Source of the DNA: Chrysomallon squamiferum
Lineage: Eukaryota > Mollusca > Gastropoda > Neomphalida > Peltospiridae
Direction: 5' to 3'
Assembly (NCBI GenBank): GCA_012295275.1
Contig: CM022672.1
Span: 6,181,443-6,213,942 of the forward strand
DNA length: 32,500 bases
Part shown: positions 1 to 12,400 of the stretch, in pieces
Numbering within the stretch: the stretch's first letter is position 1
Layout: each line of letters begins with the position of its first letter
Made by a program: the position numbers and the translations under genes
The notes under the pieces: model-generated
The model's database searches: none
What the model saw: only the letters and a program-made list of their open reading frames with translations
What the model was told of the DNA's origin: nothing

Positions 1-344
1 CTATGAAAAGTGTAGATATTGGTAGGTGTAACTATAATGTCTCTGATTTGGCCAAGATAAACATATTTTAGTGTTCGTTCTGTGAAAAGTGTAGATATTG
101 GTAGGTATAACTATAATGTCTGATTTGGCCAAGATAAACATATTTTAGTGTTCGTTCTATGAAAAGTGTAGATATTGGTAGGTGTAACTATAATGTCTCT
201 GATTTGGCCAAGATAAACATATTTTAGTGTTCGTTCTATGAAAAGTGTAGATATTGGTAGGTGTAACTATAATGTCTCTGATTTGGCCAAGATGAATATA
301 TTTTAGTGTTCGTTCTATGAAAAGTGTAGATATTGGTAGGTGTA
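1..344. repeat. 77-79 bp tandem repeat, about 4.4 copies, open at left edge
   Basis: Copies start at 1, 80, 157, 236 and 315, each beginning C-T-(A/G)-TGAAAAGTGTAG. Spacing is 79, 77, 79 and 79; the 77 bp unit lacks one CT of a TCTCT. Copies are almost identical apart from a few substitutions. The array stops sharply at 344, next to the unique GC-richer exon at 359-444. Since the unit is not a multiple of three it is not a coding repeat; it lies in the third intron of the minus-strand gene. Recent tandem amplification is likely; the left end is outside the window. Confidence 0.95.
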
Positions 345-358
345 CAAAATGCGGTTAC

Positions 359-1223
359 CTGATCTGGCTGACACTGGATTCGTCTTGTACAGGACTGTTC
401 TGAAACCGCGTGCGTGCAGTTTAAACAGAGGGGACCGTTCAAAGCTGAAAAATATACACATTTAATAATAATTATTATTATCTTTTGTCTCAACGTCATA
501 TAATGTCAAGAAGAAACATTCTCTTAATACTTGTGGGTTTTATATTTTAATAAGAAGAATAAAATGTTTTTTCTGGCACCAGAAAAATGAGATGTCGGAT
601 TAGTTCAAATGGTAAGACCTCTTTACTGTCAAACTGTGAATCATATAATCTTGTTCCATATACAGAATAATTTAAATGTTATAATTTTATATCAAAATGT
701 ATATTTAAAATGTCATAAATTAATATATTTAATTAGACTGGGTGTTCAGAGCGTGCGTATGTGTACATACGTATTTGTGTAGGTAGATAGATACGATAAT
801 GAAAAATAGTTTTTCTGAATTCAGAATACTAAAAGTAGAAAAATAAACCACATTCTTAGGAGATGAACTTGAATAAAACAAATGTTTAAAAGTTTGTGAA
901 ACAATGGAATGAAAACTGACCTCGTGATAACGACAAGGTTTCATGTAAGCAGATCGCCAAGACAACGAACCCTGGAAGAAAACCGGCTTGTAGAATATTT
1001 ACAAGCAACTAATTTAAAAGGAAATAAAAAAGAATGTATCAGATATTATTTTCTGTTACTGTTGTTGTTCTTTTGTTTTATTTTAAATTATTTAATTTTT
1101 AATTTTTTTTTTTTTTTTATTATTATTTTTTTTTTTTTTTTTTTTATCTCTGTCTTATTTCTCTTATTTAGTTTAATTGTGTAAGAGTTATAAGCATATG
1201 TTATGATCTCTGTTTAAGATGAA

Positions 1224-1268
<45 letters not shown>

Positions 1269-1592
1269 TGTTGTTATTATTATTACTTTTGTTGTTATTC
1301 ATGATGATGTTAGTTTTTATTTATTTATTTATATTGCTGATAATGATGATGATGATGAAGAAGATGACGATCTTTTAGTTTTTATTATTTTTATTTATAT
1401 ATTTATTTATATTATTATTTCCATCATCATCGTTGTCGTCCTTATTATTATTATTATTATTATTATTATCATCACCATCATCATTAGTACTACTACTACT
1501 ACTACTAAAATTTAAAATTTTAAATTTAAATACACTTTACTATTAAAACAAAGAAAATCTAAGTCAGTCTTTTTACCTGTCACGGGATACAT
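359..1592 (-). CDS. Secreted cysteine-rich protein, first three coding exons (partial)
   Basis: Minus-strand coding exons: 1592-1577, 971-921 and 444-359. Introns run gtaaaa...ttccag and gtcagt...tttcag; the third donor is CAG|gtaacc. Phases fit exactly (16 + 51 + 86 = 153 nt, 51 codons, ending in phase 0). The joined N-terminus starts MYPVTGFVVLAIC and reads as a signal peptide (hydrophobic residues about 6-14). The mature part has cysteines at 29, 32, 41 and 47, giving C-x2-C-x8-C-x5-C. This spacing resembles the start of a Ly6/uPAR-like three-finger domain or of related Cys-rich domains in lophotrochozoan secreted proteins. The exons stand out as GC-richer islands in AT-rich DNA. The remainder, which would complete the disulfides, lies left of the window. 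The exact family and the rest of the protein are unknown; the exon chain itself is my inference from splice sites, phase and signal-peptide logic. Confidence 0.62.
592..663 (+). other. tRNA-like relic with perfect A box
   Basis: The segment holds TAGTTCAAATGG at 601-612, a match to the Pol III A-box pattern TRGYNNARNNGG. It is followed at about the right distance by a loop-like CTGTCAA and a decayed B-box-like CTTGTTCCAT. Stems are not maintained, so this is at best a decayed tRNA or tRNA-derived SINE head. It lies in the intron between the second and third exons of the secreted-protein gene. Confidence 0.3.
1090..1515. repeat. Low-complexity tract: poly-T, (ATT)n and mixed trinucleotides
   Basis: Poly-T runs at 1100-1145 are followed by (ATT)n at 1223-1267, ATG/GAT runs near 1343-1370, and (ATT)/(ATC)/(ACT) runs at 1440-1507. 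The apparent open frames here encode poly-Ile, poly-Phe and poly-Asp and are artefacts of period-3 repeats. The tract lies inside the first intron of the secreted-protein gene. Confidence 0.9.
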
Positions 1593-1645
1593 TTTCTCTG
1601 CTTGCCAGGGTAAAACTATTAAATTAAAATCAAACGCAAATCAAA

Positions 1646-1653
1646 TATAAATA
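1646..1653 (-). promoter_or_regulatory. TATA-like box for the secreted Cys-rich gene
   Basis: TATTTATA on the minus strand lies 54 bp upstream of the proposed ATG at 1592. That spacing would put a start site near 1620 and give a short 5' UTR. In DNA this AT-rich such a match is weak evidence. Confidence 0.25.
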
Positions 1654-2273
1654 GACTGACATCTGTTTGTTTCTCTGTCAGCGGCGGACCCAGTCATATT
1701 AAGATCCTTGTTTTGGCTTGTATAATGATAACATGAAATTCACGTAACTGATGATATTGCACATGTAATTATTTATAAGCGAAGCATATCAGGAGCAGCT
1801 GGGTTAATCCTAACCATTGTTTTAGCTGCTTAGTTTCATTTTTCAGGGTTGGTGTAGAACTTTCGTATCTTAAGTAAAAGTAAATCTATTAAAAAATCTA
1901 TACAAAAAGACTTTTTCTTCATAAAGTACTACAACAGTGGAGATTAATTTTAGAACAAATCAGCAGACGAGAGTTCCCCCTTACAAATATAGCTAGATCT
2001 GGACCTGCTAATTGTTTTATCATTGGGTTTTTTTTTTTTTTTTGGTTTTTTAAATACTTGTTTTTGTTTATCTTTTAACACTTGCCATTTCACATCCTGT
2101 TTTATTTATCACAGCAAAGATGGTTGTTTTCGGTGCAACAAGAAAATAAACAAAAACAAAAAATGAAGAAAAACACAACGCAGTATTTTTTTAATTTCTA
2201 TTAATTTTATAAGCAACTTACTTATTCAGAAATCAAACCCACATGAAAGAGATATATAGTCCTTGTACGTTTT

Positions 2274-2275
<2 letters not shown>

Positions 2276-2306
<31 letters not shown>
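2276..2306. repeat. (TG)n microsatellite
   Basis: Uninterrupted TG dinucleotides, about 15 copies. Confidence 0.97.
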
Positions 2307-2307
<1 letters not shown>

Positions 2308-2399
2308 TATTCATATTTGTATATTTGTCTGTTTGTATGTTTGTGTACGTATTTTAGGATTTTGAATATTCTCTGTCTTATGTACGTCTGAATAGACTC

Positions 2400-2525
2400 T
2401 GCACTTAGACAATATTCGGGAACGCACTGGCGCAGGAGGACAAAGTCCAATCACGACTTCACAAACCCGTCAGATGTCGCTGACGAGACTCGAACGTATG
2501 ACACCAATTCGCCCTCATATGTATG
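2400..2525 (-). mobile_element. Possible truncated tRNA-derived SINE or retroelement tail
   Basis: On the minus strand the segment carries CGTTCGAGTCT, close to the Pol III B box GGTTCGANTCC. It is followed by a small palindromic stretch GTCAGCGACATCTGAC. GC content is much higher than the surroundings. No A box or poly-A tail was identified, so the family is unknown. Confidence 0.35.
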
Positions 2526-2584
2526 TATGTGTTAATGAATGTGCGCTTGTTAAAGGTCAGATTATATACTGTTTTAAAGTAATT

Positions 2585-2935
2585 AGTGGGGAGTAAATGC
2601 TAGCACGGTAGATTAAGATGACTGCCTCCTATTGGGAGCTTTTGTTAGCACTGGGAACTGTATGGACATGTGACATGACCATGTATGGCAACTGCTGCCT
2701 GAAATTTAAGCTGGGAGGACATCCTCAGAGAACAAAGATTGCACTCTGACCTGGGACACTGCAGGACCTTAAACAATTGCTAGTGAAGGTGACGACATTG
2801 GTCGGGTTGGGGGTTGTATTGGTTTGATGTTTTTAGTTTTGTAGAATTTTTATTGTGATTTGTTTTATGAACCGGGTCACTTTGTCCTCCTTGGAGACGC
2901 TAGAGTTACCATTCTGTAAATGTTAACACTGCTAT
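2585..2935 (+). mobile_element. GC-richer island, possible decayed retroelement
   Basis: About 350 bp of near-balanced base composition inside very AT-rich DNA, with no clear reading frame (the longest frame near its 3' part ends at a TGA around 2828). The 13-mer ACTTTGTCCTCCT near 2880 recurs inverted near 2445, linking this island with the SINE-like segment to the left. It could be one composite decayed element. I did not recognise an encoded domain. Confidence 0.3.
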
Positions 2936-3924
2936 TCCGGGAATTAATTAATTTGTTTGTTATTCCTTAGATAGTGATATGTATTACTATATATATATAT
3001 TATATCAGCCTATCGGTGTCATTGTATTCGCTTGCCTTGCGTCTCCCCCCCCCCCCCCACCTCATTACAGTAGTATAAAACTTTATAATCGTTATTAATG
3101 TACACAATGCTCCCGGGAAGACGTACCAACAGCTTTCAGTTCTCACGTTGTGTTTTGTCTGGTCATTACGATAAGAGGTTTTATCTATGATACAATATGA
3201 ATATATAATGTTTCAGTGTTATCTGACTGCGTTCGGTATACAAACCATTCTAATAACGTTTAAATTTTTCTTTAAAAAAATCTGTGTACTCTGTTATTAT
3301 TAATATGGACAGTCAGAAAAGTAACAAGTTTAATATGCACATACATTCGTACATGCAAGCATAATGACATAATAACATACTAAAATTTCTTTTGACTAAT
3401 ATACTAGTAGCAATCTCTCATTACATGTGAGTACTGAACATAGGTTTCTGTTTTGTCAAAACTGCAGATTTTGTTAAACATTTAAATGTATTAAAAACGT
3501 CAGTCCATTATTACTGTCTAATATAATTTAAAAAAAAAAAAAATGACAGTGTTGTGTTGGTTAAATAACTGTTTCATTTCTGCAAAATGTATCAAACTTT
3601 TTTCTTTCTTTCTTTTTTTACTATTATTTCAAAAATTGAGTATCAAATACACCATTTTATTATTTAATATTTTTGTTATTATTCATTTCTTTTTTTTACT
3701 TTGTGATTAGAAATATATGGATTTGGGGTTTTATGTCATTTTTGTTTCTGCTGCATAGGAAAACAAAAGTTCATATCCTCTTGAAAATTATAATAATAAA
3801 AATAATATAAAATAATAATAATAATAAATTGACAACTGTCTTTTGTGTCTGTTCCTTTATTTTTCTTTCTTATTTTTATTTTATTTTATTTATTTTTTTT
3901 GGGGGGGGGGTTAAATGTTATTTG

Positions 3925-4078
3925 TTGTGTTAGTAGTGGCAGCGGTGGTGGTGGTGGTAGTAGTAGTGTTATCACCAGCAGCAGCATTAGTGGTTTTAAT
4001 AATAGTAGAAGTAATAGTAGCAGCAGTACTAGTAGTATTAGCAGGAGTAACAATAATAATAAGAATAACAAAGTGGCA
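3925..4078. repeat. Cryptic trinucleotide-simple tract
   Basis: Successive GTG, GTA, GCA, AAT, AGT, AGC and AAC triplets with strict period three over about 150 bp. All frames on both strands stay open and would encode poly-Val, poly-Ser/Asn or poly-Leu. This is composition, not a gene. It follows a T8-G10 junction at 3893-3910. Confidence 0.85.
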
Positions 4079-4854
4079 AACTATTAGCAACAACTGGCTT
4101 ACAGTCAAATCCAAAAGTAAAATTATATATATGGATTATAGATTTAAGCCATTATTTTGTTATTAGATAGTTATTTTTGAAAAACAACAACGATAATAAT
4201 AACCACAAAAACAATAAAACCATCTTTTATAAAAATAAAAAAATTAAAATAAATAAAAACTGTAACTAATTCAGTACATGTGGAGTGTTGTCTTCATTCT
4301 GACCCTTAAATTACATAAAACATTTAATAACATTCATAAATGGTTCTTCCATTTAAAATACAAAACGTATTATTCGCAGATACTATTGTAATTATGAGCC
4401 TTGTCTGAAGACGTCTGGTCACATGATCAATTCACTGTGCTACCGCTTTGCGGTATTTCCTAATCCAGTCTGTGCTCCGTGGATGTTTTAATAAAGATAG
4501 GTGTTTCACTGTTTGTGGGAGGGAACTTTTTGCTCATTTAAAAAATATAAAAGAAAAAAAGAAAATAGCCCGTGGGATGAGCGCAGAAACTTTTATCACA
4601 TTATGATGACTGTCGCAAGCCACACCAGGAAATGTACATTTTGACTGTTAATATTTAGATTTCATGGATAATCAGCGAATAGATAAAATTATATTGCGAT
4701 AAAAAGATCATAATAACTGAATTATTCCGATTTTATCATTATCTGCTAAGACTTTTTTCAGGAAATCGTTTTCTTCTTTTCGTTATAGAACCGACCGTTA
4801 CAGCAAGTGCGGATCGTGCTGCAAATAGGAGGAAATTCCTGAGCAGCAAATAAA

Positions 4855-5248
4855 ATGGAAACTTCTAGTTCGACGTGTCGATCATCGATAAAAATCAGAT
4901 CTTTTTCCTTTTTAGCTATTATTGCTATAATTTGTAGTCTAGATTTTTGCATTAGAAGAAACACAGCCGAAAATGAATATGATTTCTTTTTGCCAACTGT
5001 AACAATAGCATTCCTAGTCAGAAACAAAGCCCATTCATTACCCTGCTTTTTAGGATCCATTGAAAAGTTGAATTATCCAAAGAATCGCATATCTATATGG
5101 TAAAACTTTCGTTTGTTAACTTTTAACACATGTGGGCGTGTATTTGTGTGTGATTGAGAGAGTGAATAAAAGTATAAGAGTACTCGGAGAAAAGTTAATC
5201 TTTCTACCTGAAAATGAAGTTTGCACACATCTAAACTTTTTTTGTTTG

Positions 5249-5315
<67 letters not shown>

Positions 5316-6381
5316 TATCACATTTAAAATTGATTAGCCCAATTTCTGTCATAAAGCTCTAATGTTTTTTGTTTTATTTTATATCACCAAATACAAAATA
5401 ATAGTATAAGTTTTCTTCCTTCCTATTTTAGATTTATCTTTTTAATCTTGCAGGATAAGAAGTGATCATAACATTGATAATTCTACAGCGATGTTAAAAG
5501 AATGGATATCAGTAATGGAACTGCATTATCACACTATAGATGTCCAGTATGATGAAGAAAAAATAGGTCAGAAGACTTTAACACTACATAATCATTTAAA
5601 TCAGTCAGTCTGAGAAAAACTATTAATTAATAGTAGATAAGTGATACATGATCTTGAATAGTATTTATAAATATTACCTTAGTCTTAGATGAAGTAAAAT
5701 GAATGTTCTTATTCAAACAATATTTTAAATATTTCAGTAATTATGTGTGTGTGTGTGTGTGTGTGTGTGTGGTAAATATTTTTATAATAGTATTCAAAAA
5801 GTTGTAAGGGTTATTGTTTACTCAATAATTTCTTTAATATGTCCACAATTTACTACACTCAGTGTCTTGATAGGCAAATGCTTTCTGACAATAGTAACAT
5901 GGTAAGAAATGTCATAATTTTTTATCTTCTTTTTAGCCATCCACTTCAGTTACTTGATTTACATAATTTATATTCTAAAACTGTATTGTTTCAGGTTATG
6001 AAGATGAAAGATGTCCTTTGGAATGGACAGAAAAGAGATTTGACAATGTGATTCATTTAAGAGAGCAAGCTTTAAACTATGCAAGGAACATCTGGTCAGA
6101 TTATTTATTTGTAAGTTATGCTATATTTATGCTACATATTTTTAGGAATAATATGTATTTGATTTTAATTTTTTATTTATTATTATTTTTTTAATTATTA
6201 TTATTATTTTTTTTTTACATTGGTTAAATTGTTCAATCAGAATTGTTTGTGATAAATATTACATATATTTACTGAGAAATTAAAAAAAAATGTGTTCAAA
6301 ATGATACAGAATAACCACATCTTTATCAAATCTGTTGCTTTTGATAGTTATTTTTCTTGTGAATTTCCTTTTTTATTTTTT

Positions 6382-6412
<31 letters not shown>

Positions 6413-9400
6413 CCAGTTTCTGGATGCTGATGCTATTCTGAATCATACTGATACATTAAAGATATTAATACAGCATCAAAAGTAAGTCTTTGAAATTTAT
6501 TTCAGAGATTTTGTGTGTCTGTGTCTGTACATGTGTATGTCTGCCTGGAATACTTCTGGAACAGAAACCAATTATTTTAATAAGTTATTTCATTTTTTTA
6601 ATTCATATTTTCTCCTAACAGAGTAATTTTTTTGAGTGTGAGTGAGTATGATGAATGATGTATGATTGAAGTTATAGCTGTATGTATTTGGTTTGATTTT
6701 AAATAGTCAGTGATTTTTATACAAAGTTCATTAACATTCTTTGATTCCTAACTTACACCCTGAACTATTTTGCACTCCTTTTCATTTCATTCTTTCATTT
6801 GTTGTTCAGCCTACTTTTTATATTATTTTTATTTTCATAATTTAATTATAATTGCTCAAGATTCCTGAAAATTATTGATATTTGGAATTTTTTTAGCATT
6901 AAGTATGATTATCTGATTATAAAGAATTTTATGTTAGTGTAACAGCCTTATTTCTGTTTACATAAAATATTGTGCAGTTTTGTTATTTGCAAATAAAAAT
7001 GGATATGAAAATATTATAATGGTGTATCATTCAATTTATTTGGCAACCTTGGAATGGGAGATTGCCTAGATTTCTGAATTTTCCAGTTTTCTCTGGACCA
7101 AAGACAAGTCTTTCCAGTTTAGATTTCTCTGTACATGTTGTCTTGATAAAAAAAATATATGAGATAGAAAAGATATATAAGCAGAAATGGAAAATTGTAA
7201 TATTTCATTAAAAAACCAACTCTGAAATTTGAGAAAATTCAGTATTACACTGAATGCATAAAGGTGTATATTTGTGTATGTGTGTGTGTCTATATAATAT
7301 ATAGATACATATATATATATATATTTAAAATATAAAATAAACAACTGAAATTAAAGAATGAAACTATATTTCACATATTTATAAGTTAATAAAGTTCTAA
7401 AGTAAGTCTTTTGGTAATTTAGTTTTTTGGAAGTTTTTAATAAATTCCTAGACAGATGTATATTTAGTTGTGTAAAGCATTAAAAGAATGAAATCATTTT
7501 ATTTTTAAATAGAACAATAATCGGACCAATGCTGGACATATCTACTGATGGTGCTTACTCCAATTTCTGGTCTGGGATGACTGATGAGGTAAATGTTAAG
7601 AAATCTTCGTTTCGAGTATTTAAATAACAAAAAATAAAAATCCTTTTATAAATTTGTTAATAGTAACGATATCACTGAAATTAGATATGTATATTTTGGA
7701 ATTTATAGAAAATTGATTGAGACATCAGTATGTATGTGAACAGTTACATGTATAGGTTTAGATAGAACATTAATTCTTATATCAGTATTTTACATTGGTA
7801 AGTAAGATAGATTGTTTTATGACACAGAAGATTATTTGAGATCTCACTGAAATATTTCATTATGAATTTGAAACTTAAAAACATCACCTACGTCTTCTAT
7901 GTTTCAACTATATTTAAAAAAAAAAAAAAATCATTAACAGTCAGTTTCTTCATTACATAAATCACAACAGAACTAAATTCCTAGAATGTTTGTGTTAGAT
8001 TTCAAAGACTGTTTTGAAAAGATATTTAAAAACCTGATAATTTCAGGGTTTCTATGTGAGGATGCCAGAGTACATGCCCATTGTGAACAGGAAGGAAGTT
8101 GGTTGTTTTGCTGTGCCAATGGTGCATTCAGCAGTTTTTATAAACCTTCGTCACAAGAATTCTTCAGAGTTGTCGTACCTACCACCGAAAGATTATTATG
8201 GTCCTGTTGATGATATAATTATATTTGCTCACAGAGTGAGAGCAGCAGGTGGGTAAAATCTCTTGTATTTTATCTGTGTCCTCATTTGTGTATATTTACA
8301 GGTTTTTATAAATTTTTACATGGAACTATATGTGATAGGCATGATAATTTTTATTTCTTACTTTAATATTGTACTGAAATATCCATGTTTAAATGTTTTA
8401 GCCAGTGTAATAAATTATCAGTAAGACTGTATCAGGGGTTTATGTGGTGTTTCTGAATTTGTAGAGTGAATTGTTATTTCAGATTTATGAATTTCATAAT
8501 GAAAAAACAGTGGTTATCCCAAGTGGGTGTTTGTATGTTAATGAAGAATGAGATTGCATGTGCTTGTGATCTGAATACAAAATGTTTTTAACAACAAACA
8601 AGTTAAATATTTATTATGATTATCCTGTGTTTATTTTCAGGTATGACAATGCATGTTACCAATGAAGTGTATTTTGGAACTATTCAGATTCCACTGGATT
8701 ATCCCTACACTCTAGAAGATGAAATAGAATTTTTCAAACACACAAAATTGGAAGCCATGGGTAATCAAACAGAAAAGTTAAAAGATAACATAAAAAATGT
8801 ATTTTTATAATATGAAGCTATAACCTTGAAATAGTTATTCAGATTCAACATTTTATTTCCATGTGAATTTTCATTATCATTTTATCATATTGGTAGTTTG
8901 GTACAGGCAAGCATTTATTTTATTTTATTTTTTTAATGTTGATACCTATTAGTATTAACAACACATACATTCAGTCATTCATGTGTTCACAGTAAAGTTT
9001 AAATATTTAAAAAATGTAGATATATATATATATTTATATATTGTTACTTACAATAAATATTGAAGAACATTTCATAGCATGAGAGTCATCATATGTTCTG
9101 AACATGTTAAATGATGTGTATAGATGTTCTGTTGTCATATTTAAAGATATTCTTTGCTTTCAGTTGAAGGTCCACCATTGTATGTCTCTCCACATGTGTA
9201 CAGACCTCCCATTCCCCAAGACAAACTAGGTTTTGATGAGGTTTGTTTTAATTCCATTCATAATAGACTTATCATTTATCAACCATCGTTTAATAATCTC
9301 CAGAATAGGCTGCCTGAGGATAATATGTAAACAAAAATGTTGTTAACTTCAGCAAGCTTGTTGTTGAAACAACTAACAAAAAAAAATTAAAATTAGGCAT

Positions 9401-12400
9401 AATTATGAGTTATAAAAATCTACATATGATATGAAAAATTTATTTACTTCAAATTTTGTATATGTATTAATTACAGTTATCAAATGCTAACTAAATGAAA
9501 ATTCAGGTATACCAGCTCTCTTCAGCAGGATTATTTGTATGGTCCCAAGTTGATCCAGTTTAAGCAGGTTCCACTGTAGTAATAACACTTAGTGTATTAC
9601 AGCTTTGTTCACCATAAAGATGCATTTTGATTAATTAGATGTTTATAAAATTAAATAATTATATTTTGACAATGCTGTCACAGTTTAAAAAACAACATCA
9701 AAACAACCAAAAAGTCCAGATTGTGTGTCTTTTTAATAATCAATTAGATTTGTAAAATAAATGATCTTCTGAAACTAAATTTATAAATACAAGACATTAA
9801 TAATAGTTTTTTCTGCTGTTTTATTTAAAAGGTGTACATGATTAATTTGTTACGTCGACCAGAACGACGGTTTCGAATGAAGCACACACTGTATGAACTT
9901 GGTATTGATGCTAAAATCATAGATGCTGTGGATGGACAGTAAGTCTTCCTCTCTGTTTGATTTCTGTTTGGTATCAGTAACTTTGGAAAAGTGTCAGAAC
10001 TGGTTACAGATTAATTTATTTATTTCTTGTACAAACATATGAGTGTAAGATTCTGCAAGCAAAGTGTCAAGTTAAGATTGATTTTTAATTTTATAGGGTA
10101 AAACTTCATATTGTAAACGTGAACAATGCATTCTAATAACATGGCATCTAATAATAATAATCTACCCATCACTCTTGGCAGGTGAAAAAGATGAATGAGC
10201 TATTAAAAATAACGTCGGACCAAACTAAAGGATTTCACTTTGAAAAACTTCTCCTGATACATCCATACAAACACGCAGTTTGTCTTGAACGTAATTAAAA
10301 TTGTACAGTTCTAACCGGTTGTTAAAAATTTGAAATATGTTTTGTAAATTTATAAGCTACAAAGCAGTTCAGTTCTTGTTTGAAAAAAAAGAGTTCAGCA
10401 GATTAAAACAAAATCCTTTTTCCTGATTGTTTTTATTTTCAATTTTGACTGTTTCAGACAGCTGAATGACTCGTACCTAGAGAGTCTGAATGTTGGCATG
10501 TTAAATGGTTATTCTGATCCTTACAGTGGAAGGTGAATTGAAGCTCTGTTCCTTGCTTGCAGCATGATGTGAATGTATGTTGCTTGTTAGCATAACATTA
10601 CTTACTTACTTACTTACCTTTCTTAACAGTTTCCATCATTAACATATTTCATGATGTCAGTGAATACACTGACACTGACAAGCAGAAGAAATCTAAACCA
10701 AAGTTCAATTTTGACAAAAGAAAGTATACAAAACTAAAATATTGAAATAGGAAACTATACCAAAAAACCACCAAATTTGAACACCAAACTAAAAGAAACT
10801 ACAAAACTAAAATTTTGACAAAATGTGGGCAAAAATGAAAAAATTAACAAAAGGAATTATATCAAACTAAATAATTTAGAAAAGATATTGTACCAAAGAA
10901 TAATTATTATATTAGTGAAGAAGACTCTTTGAAAAGTTTATTTCTGTTAAGAAGCATGTGCCTAAATGTCAAGAAATGAAAATCATATAAACATCTTTAT
11001 TTTCCAGATGTTTCAGTCTTTTTACACTGTGAAAATAACATTGATACAGATTTCTGTAATTATGAATATATATATTATTTTTTAAATTTTTTTTTTTTTT
11101 TTTTTAACAAATTTGCTTTATTCAGAAGATAAAATAAATAAGCTTATCACACATTACAAAATCTTAGCTTTATCTAATGTATTTTTATAAATTTTTATAA
11201 AACCATTTTATGATGATCAGTATAAAATGTAATTTTACTTTTAAATTTATTTTCCCTTGTCTGTCTGCTTGCTGCCATTGCCTTTCTGTGTCTTCCTTTT
11301 CTTTGATATGTTTATATTAAATCTTTTACATAGTTATTTTATCTGTCTTCCGACATTAGCACAGATTTACAATCTGTCATTATTTAGCAACGATATCTTT
11401 AAATTCAAATTTTGTTAACATTAGTCATTTGTCAAGAAATATATTTTTGCAAACAATACATTTTTTTAATTTGCTATTTTTTATTTTTATGAAAAAAAAT
11501 CATCCTGGCTCTAGAAAATTATATCCTTTTATCATTAATATGTTTTCAATGAAAACAGTTCATATGTATGTCAACAGTCATTAGCATTCACACCTGTACA
11601 AATTATTATTATTTTTGTTTAGAATTCATAGTTTTTGTTGCTAGTGTATTAAACTGCAGTTAAAGTTCAGTAATTTTCATTTTGAAACATTATGTTTGGT
11701 TTATTTCTGATTTAGAATACAGTTTATTTCATTATTATTTTTAAAATAATTATGTAATCTAATGATACAAATACTCCATGCACCTTTCATCTAAATTATT
11801 TTTATTGTATAAATCATATTTCTGTTTATAGAGCACTAACCATGGGTGAAATTGGCTGTTTTCTCAGCCACTACTTTTTGTGGCAGGAGGTGAGGACTGA
11901 ATTTCATATAATTATTTTACTGAATTGATATATCAACTTTACTTTAAGAATCAGAATAAGAACACAGAGTTTATTTTTCTTCAGACAGGTAAAAGGTTAA
12001 TTTTATAATGGTAAAAAAAAAAAAAAAAAAAAAAAAAAGGATTAAAGACAATGATGACAGTTTTGAACTGAAGTAAAGTGAATTTAAGTCGTTGTGTATT
12101 TGAAATTATTAAAAAAAAATGTGTTTTTTGTAGTTTTTCTCTGTGTGTATGATTGTACACATATGTTCAAACAGTTCTGTAGACAAAACTAAATTACATT
12201 GAATACTGAATGTTCTACAGTTTAACAAATATATTAATAATAAATATATAATTCATAATGGTTTTAAAACAACCCAAATTGTAACAATATTCTTGTTGAA
12301 TTCAAGATAACAACATGAAGTTTAATTTTCTATTTTAGATGGTTAAAAGAAATCTTAAAAGAGTGATTGTTTTTGAAGATGATGTCAGATTTGAGCCTCA

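Larger units (their letters stand above)
1593..4854. other. Intergenic region between divergent genes
   Basis: About 3.3 kb between the minus-strand secreted-protein gene and COLGALT. It contains (TG)n at 2276-2306, a C14 run at 3045-3058, G10 at 3901-3910, a cryptic trinucleotide tract at 3925-4078, and a GC-richer possible mobile-element relic at about 2400-2930. I see no gene in it. The first exon of COLGALT might have undetected 5' UTR sequence in 4380-4854. Confidence 0.7.

Noticed and set aside
1219-1515. 98-codon open frame of Ile/Asp repeats
   Set aside because: Pure trinucleotide repeat, no start context or domain, and inside an intron of the minus-strand gene.
3845-4166. Overlapping open frames on both strands with Ser/Asn, Val or Leu runs
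   Set aside because: All come from the same period-3 low-complexity tract.
4758-5060. 100-codon minus-strand frame over COLGALT exon 1
   Set aside because: Shadow of the exon; the sense frame matches the COLGALT family and splices in phase.
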